From Opitutaceae bacterium (GTDB taxonomy: Bacteria > Verrucomicrobiota > Verrucomicrobiia > Opitutales > Opitutaceae): a DNA stretch of 9,061 bases. The position numbers and the translations under genes are program-made. Under the pieces are notes generated by a model. It ran no database searches, was not told where the DNA came from, and saw nothing but the letters and a program-made list of their open reading frames with translations. This document shows positions 6,856 through 9,061 of this stretch, piece after piece. The stretch is from NCBI GenBank assembly GCA_023265535.1, contig JAHFTI010000130.1, positions 1 through 9,061 of the forward strand, given 5' to 3'. Positions within the stretch are counted from its first letter, which is position 1. Each line of letters opens with the position of its first letter.

Positions 6856-7930
6856 TGGCCCTGCTGAAGAGCAGGCCCAGGATGAAGACCGAGAGGATGG
6901 CCCAGACGACAATCCCGACAAATTTCGCCGCGAAGGCCACGCCGATGGCGCGGGCCGCCGTGCAGGCATGGGTGGTCTTGATCAGCACATAGAGCAGGGC
7001 GAAGAACGCCAGGCACTCGTCGACGTAAAACAGCGTGTCGACGCCCCAGAGGGCCTCGGCCGCGGCCTGCACGGAGCCGCGCACCAGGGTGTCCACCAGC
7101 GCGGGCAGCCACATCTGGGACCAGTCCGCATCGACGTCGCACCACTTGAAGGAGTACTTCAGGACCACGACGGTGACCGGCAGGGAGAGCAGGGCCTGGA
7201 ACAGCATCACGACCCAGGGATTGGAGTCGGAAAGGGGATCCTCCTTCGGCTCGGTGAGAGGCTCGCCGTTGAGGAATTTCTCCTGCATGCGGGCGAGCTC
7301 GGCTTCCTGCTTCTCAAGACGCTGGCGCTCCTCGGGGGTGAGCCCGGCGTAGGGATCCTCCACGGCGGGGAGTCCGGCGGCGCCGCCCGGGACGGCTTTC
7401 TTCGCCGGGGCTGCCGCCGAGGCCGGTGCAGGTGCCGACGCCGCAGCGGGCTTGCTGTTCGGGCCGGGCTGTGAAGGGGGCTGGGCGGCGGTTGCCACGG
7501 TGGGGGCCTTAGTCCCTGCCGCAGCCGGGGACTTCGTGGAGGAGGCCGCGGGCGCGGCTGGCCCTGCAGCCGGGGACGGGGACGGAGAGGGGGACGCAGA
7601 CGCGGAAGGCCCTGTGCCGGTTGCGCCCGCGGCGGGGGCGGATGCAGCAGGGGCGGCGGCGGGGCCCGTGGGGGCAGCCGCTGCCGCGGGGGCTGGCGCT
7701 GTATCCATTGCCTCGATACGCTCAAAATAGGTCAGGCGCCCCCCCACCAGTTCGGCGCGTCCCCGGTTGGGATAGATCAGCACGGTCTTCTCGCCGCGCT
7801 GCAGCACGGAAATGGGCTTGCCCACCAGCTTTTCCAGTTCCGCGCGCGTGATGCCTTCGGTGAGCTCAAGCGCGCTGAAACCCAGCACGGATGAACACAG
7901 TAGAAAAAGAAGGAGGCGGAGCTGGCGCAT
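6848..7930 (-). CDS. unrecognised exported/membrane protein with BamE-like N-terminus
   Basis: Protein of 360 residues that I cannot assign to a known whole-length family. Residues 1-20 form a signal peptide or first membrane helix (LRLLLFLLCSSVLGFSA). Residues 21-70 resemble one BamE/SmpA-type unit: EGITRAELEKLVGKP, then KTVLIYPN and GGRLTYFE. Residues about 75-190 are an Ala/Pro/Ser/Gly/Thr linker. Residues about 195-225 are charged and helical (LTPEERQRLEKQEAELARMQ). The rest holds three likely membrane helices: about 239-257 (WVVMLFQALLSLPVTVVVL), 300-317 (ECLAFFALLYVLI) and 328-355 (GVAFAAKFVGIVVWAILSV). The architecture suggests an envelope protein with a long periplasmic arm. It is followed on the same strand by the VWA gene after 84 nt. 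ATG 7930 has no Shine-Dalgarno and is preceded by an inverted repeat that may fold over the start. Confidence 0.85.
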   Translation of the reverse strand: MRQLRLLLFLLCSSVLGFSALELTEGITRAELEKLVGKPISVLQRGEKTVLIYPNRGRAELVGGRLTYFERIEAMDTAPAPAAAAAPTGPAAAPAASAPAAGATGTGPSASASPSPSPSPAAGPAAPAASSTKSPAAAGTKAPTVATAAQPPSQPGPNSKPAAASAPAPASAAAPAKKAVPGGAAGLPAVEDPYAGLTPEERQRLEKQEAELARMQEKFLNGEPLTEPKEDPLSDSNPWVVMLFQALLSLPVTVVVLKYSFKWCDVDADWSQMWLPALVDTLVRGSVQAAAEALWGVDTLFYVDECLAFFALLYVLIKTTHACTAARAIGVAFAAKFVGIVVWAILSVFILGLLFSRANS

Positions 7931-7933
7931 GGC

Positions 7934-7981
7934 CCTGGCAAACCAACGTACGTGAGCGTCTTAGGCAAGCCCTTTGCCAGG
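7934..7981 (-). repeat. 9-bp inverted repeat in the leader of the 6848-7930 gene
   Basis: CCTGGCAAA (7934-7942) and TTTGCCAGG (7973-7981) are perfect complements separated by 30 nt. On the minus strand the second arm ends three bases before the ATG at 7930, in the zone where a ribosome would bind. A smaller alternative stem, GGCAA (7964-7968) with TTGCC (7974-7978), shares part of the upstream arm, so the two pairings exclude each other. This could be a translational switch or a dimeric-protein operator. Confidence 0.4.
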
Positions 7982-8028
7982 TTTTCACACCAGGGATGCT
8001 CGGGCCGCGAAGGAAGCCGGCCATCCAG

Positions 8029-8054
8029 GCCTAGTGGCATGCCTTCCACTAGGC
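8029..8054. repeat. 9-bp stem hairpin between divergent genes
   Basis: GCCTAGTGG (8029-8037) and CCACTAGGC (8046-8054) form a perfect 9-bp stem with an 8-nt loop. There is no T run on either side, so a standard intrinsic terminator is unlikely. Both flanking genes are transcribed away from it, which makes an operator or a structural element more likely. Confidence 0.4.
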
Positions 8055-8064
8055 TCGACCGGAC

Positions 8065-8080
8065 TCAGGGCTCGCCCTGA
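8065..8080. repeat. second small hairpin, 10 bp further on
   Basis: TCAGGG (8065-8070) and CCCTGA (8075-8080) pair in a 6-bp stem around CTCG. A third CAGGG follows at 8083-8087, so the stem has an alternative partner. It lies upstream of the glycosylase gene and its role is unknown. Confidence 0.25.
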
Positions 8081-8159
8081 TACAGGGCAGCACCCTCGCC
8101 GAGGAGGAGCGCACCCTTACGCGGCTCCTTCCCTTGCCTCCTGTGCGGAAATCCGATCT

Positions 8160-8163
8160 AGGA
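8160..8163 (+). promoter_or_regulatory. AGGA ribosome-binding site of the glycosylase gene
   Basis: AGGA lies 6 nt before ATG 8170, a normal spacing. It supports this start over ATG 8163, which is in a different frame. Confidence 0.45.
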
Positions 8164-8169
8164 TGGGCC

Positions 8170-9061
8170 ATGCCCCCCGCCGCCCTCACCCTCACCGCTG
8201 CCGAGGCCCGCCGTCTTCAGCGCAGGCTGGTGCTGCTCGACGCTCCGGCAAGGTCCGTGGCGGAGGCGCTCGCCCATCATGCCTATATCCAGATCGACCC
8301 CATCAACGTGTGCGGTCGCATGCACGACCTGATCCTGCGCAACCGGGTGGCCAGCTACCGCGAGGGCGACCTGATGAGGCACCTGCATGGTGACGAAGCC
8401 GTGCTGCCCGCCGCGCAGCGCAGCGCCTTCGAGCACCATCTTCCCTCGACGGGCATCCTCGTGGCCTTCGGGCTGGAGGCCTGGCCCTACCTGCATGCCG
8501 CCATGCGACGCCGCACGAAGACCACCAGCGCCTGGTCGGGCAGGCTGACGCCGAAGGAACGCGAGGTCGCCGTGCGTATGCTCGCCGAACTTGAGGCGGG
8601 GAGGGGCCCCCTCAACTCAGACTCCTTCAACGAAGGCAAGAAGGCGCGCAGCGTGTGGGGCTCGGCCACGCTCGCAAAGGCCGCCCTGCAAAAACTCTTC
8701 TTTCACGGCAAGCTCCTCATCGCCCGTCGCGAGGGCAGCCGCCGTTTCTACGACCTGCCTCACCGGGTGCTGCCCGCGGCGACACTTGCCCTGCCCGAGG
8801 CGGATGCCAAGGCCACCGCACGCTGGCTCGTCGAGGTGAGAATCCGCCAACGCCGCGTGCTCACGCTCACGCGCCAGGAACTCCCGCTCGTGGAGGACCT
8901 GGTGCAGCCGCTCAAGGTCGAGGGCTGCCCGCTCCTGTATTGCCTGCGTGGAGACGCGGAGCAGCTCGACCAACTCCGCTCCGAGGCGGACGCCCCCACC
9001 CCGCCGCTGCTGCTCGCTCCCCTCGATCCCCTCATCTACGACCGTGCCCTGACGCGCAGGC
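8170..9061 (+). CDS. YcaQ/AlkX-like winged-helix DNA glycosylase, C-terminus outside the window
   Basis: The frame is open from ATG 8170 to the right edge, giving 297 codons and no stop. The protein belongs to the HTH_42 (winged-helix, YcaQ/AlkZ) family of DNA glycosylases that remove bulky alkylated bases and unhook interstrand crosslinks. Residues 10-60 match the family start: LTAAEARRLQRRLVLLDAPA, then YIQIDPINVCGRMHDLILRN. The key motif Q41-I42-D43 is the Q-hydrophobic-D form of E. coli YcaQ, not the QxQ form of self-resistance enzymes such as AlkZ. Further typical segments are SAFEHHLPSTGILVAFGLEA, the wing LFFHGKLLIARREGSRRFYD near residues 178-197, and LLLAPLDPLIYDR near residue 283, where the family usually has LSPFDNLIWDR. 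About 100 residues should be missing at the right edge. It diverges from the envelope-signalling block, so no functional link is implied. Confidence 0.88.
   Translation, partial: MPPAALTLTAAEARRLQRRLVLLDAPARSVAEALAHHAYIQIDPINVCGRMHDLILRNRVASYREGDLMRHLHGDEAVLPAAQRSAFEHHLPSTGILVAFGLEAWPYLHAAMRRRTKTTSAWSGRLTPKEREVAVRMLAELEAGRGPLNSDSFNEGKKARSVWGSATLAKAALQKLFFHGKLLIARREGSRRFYDLPHRVLPAATLALPEADAKATARWLVEVRIRQRRVLTLTRQELPLVEDLVQPLKVEGCPLLYCLRGDAEQLDQLRSEADAPTPPLLLAPLDPLIYDRALTRR

Larger units (their letters stand above)
7931..8169. other. divergent intergenic region with inverted repeats
   Basis: This 239-nt stretch separates the minus-strand block from the plus-strand glycosylase gene and must hold both promoters. 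I see no gene in it. It contains the inverted repeats listed separately (7934-7981, 8029-8054 and 8065-8080) and an 8-bp palindrome ACGTACGT at 7946-7953. No strong sigma-70 promoter is evident. A weak plus-strand pair TTGCCT (8134-8139) and TCTAGG (8157-8162) would put transcription start almost at the ATG. Confidence 0.5.

Noticed and set aside
6287..7474. Plus-strand open frame across the VWA and 6848-7930 genes
   Set aside because: It crosses two well-supported minus-strand genes and their gap and has Gly/His/Arg-rich composition without domains.
7964..7986. Intrinsic terminator on the plus strand (GGCAA stem, then GGTTTTC)
   Set aside because: The stem has only 5 bp, the T run is four bases and no plus-strand gene ends there.
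8158..8496. Minus-strand open frame opposite the glycosylase gene start
   Set aside because: It overlaps the conserved N-terminal domain of the plus-strand gene and has no recognisable product.

Overview
The window is very GC-rich DNA with tightly packed genes, and almost everything in it is read from the minus strand. The best guess at the source is a Verrucomicrobiota bacterium of the Opitutales/Opitutaceae type. The main clue is the peptide VISLSPFMVEAS in the middle of the histidine kinase. It closely resembles the (V/I)xLSPFxVxAS segment common near the N-terminus of TonB-dependent receptors in that group. The near absence of Shine-Dalgarno sequences and the many secreted Ala/Ser/Pro-rich proteins fit as well. 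This is inference from memory of these families, not a search result.

Layout from right to left, in the direction of minus-strand transcription. At 6848-7930 is an unrecognised secreted/membrane protein with a BamE/SmpA-like N-terminal unit, a long Ala/Pro linker and a C-terminal membrane part. At 5423-6763 is an exported von Willebrand factor A (VWA) protein with an intact MIDAS metal site. At 2691-5303 is a very large membrane histidine kinase, and its stop codon overlaps the start of an OmpR/PhoB-type response regulator (1972-2694). After 71 nt comes a DUF2760 protein (1331-1900), then after 117 nt an Hsp70-family chaperone (1-1213) that runs off the left edge. On the plus strand, divergent from the block, 8170-9061 is the N-terminal part of a YcaQ-like winged-helix DNA glycosylase cut by the right edge. 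No tRNA, rRNA, CRISPR array, transposase or integrase was seen.

How the genes may work together. The VWA protein and the sensor kinase are neighbours on one strand, and both have large parts outside the cytoplasm, so the VWA protein may feed a signal to the kinase. The regulator is translationally coupled to the kinase. Just upstream of the VWA gene lie four 11-bp direct repeats (6812-6855) of the TGTCA type bound by PhoB-like regulators, so a feedback loop through the neighbouring regulator is plausible. DUF2760 and this long Hsp70 variant form a chaperone pair I recognise from other bacteria; its link to the two-component system here is only positional.

The most unusual items are: the four-fold Pho-box-like array; the roughly 315-residue low-complexity insert in the kinase sensor region, carrying a receptor-like motif; a short upstream reading frame with the only strong ribosome-binding site of the window, whose stop overlaps the kinase GTG start; and a 9-bp inverted repeat that ends three bases before the start codon of the 6848-7930 gene.
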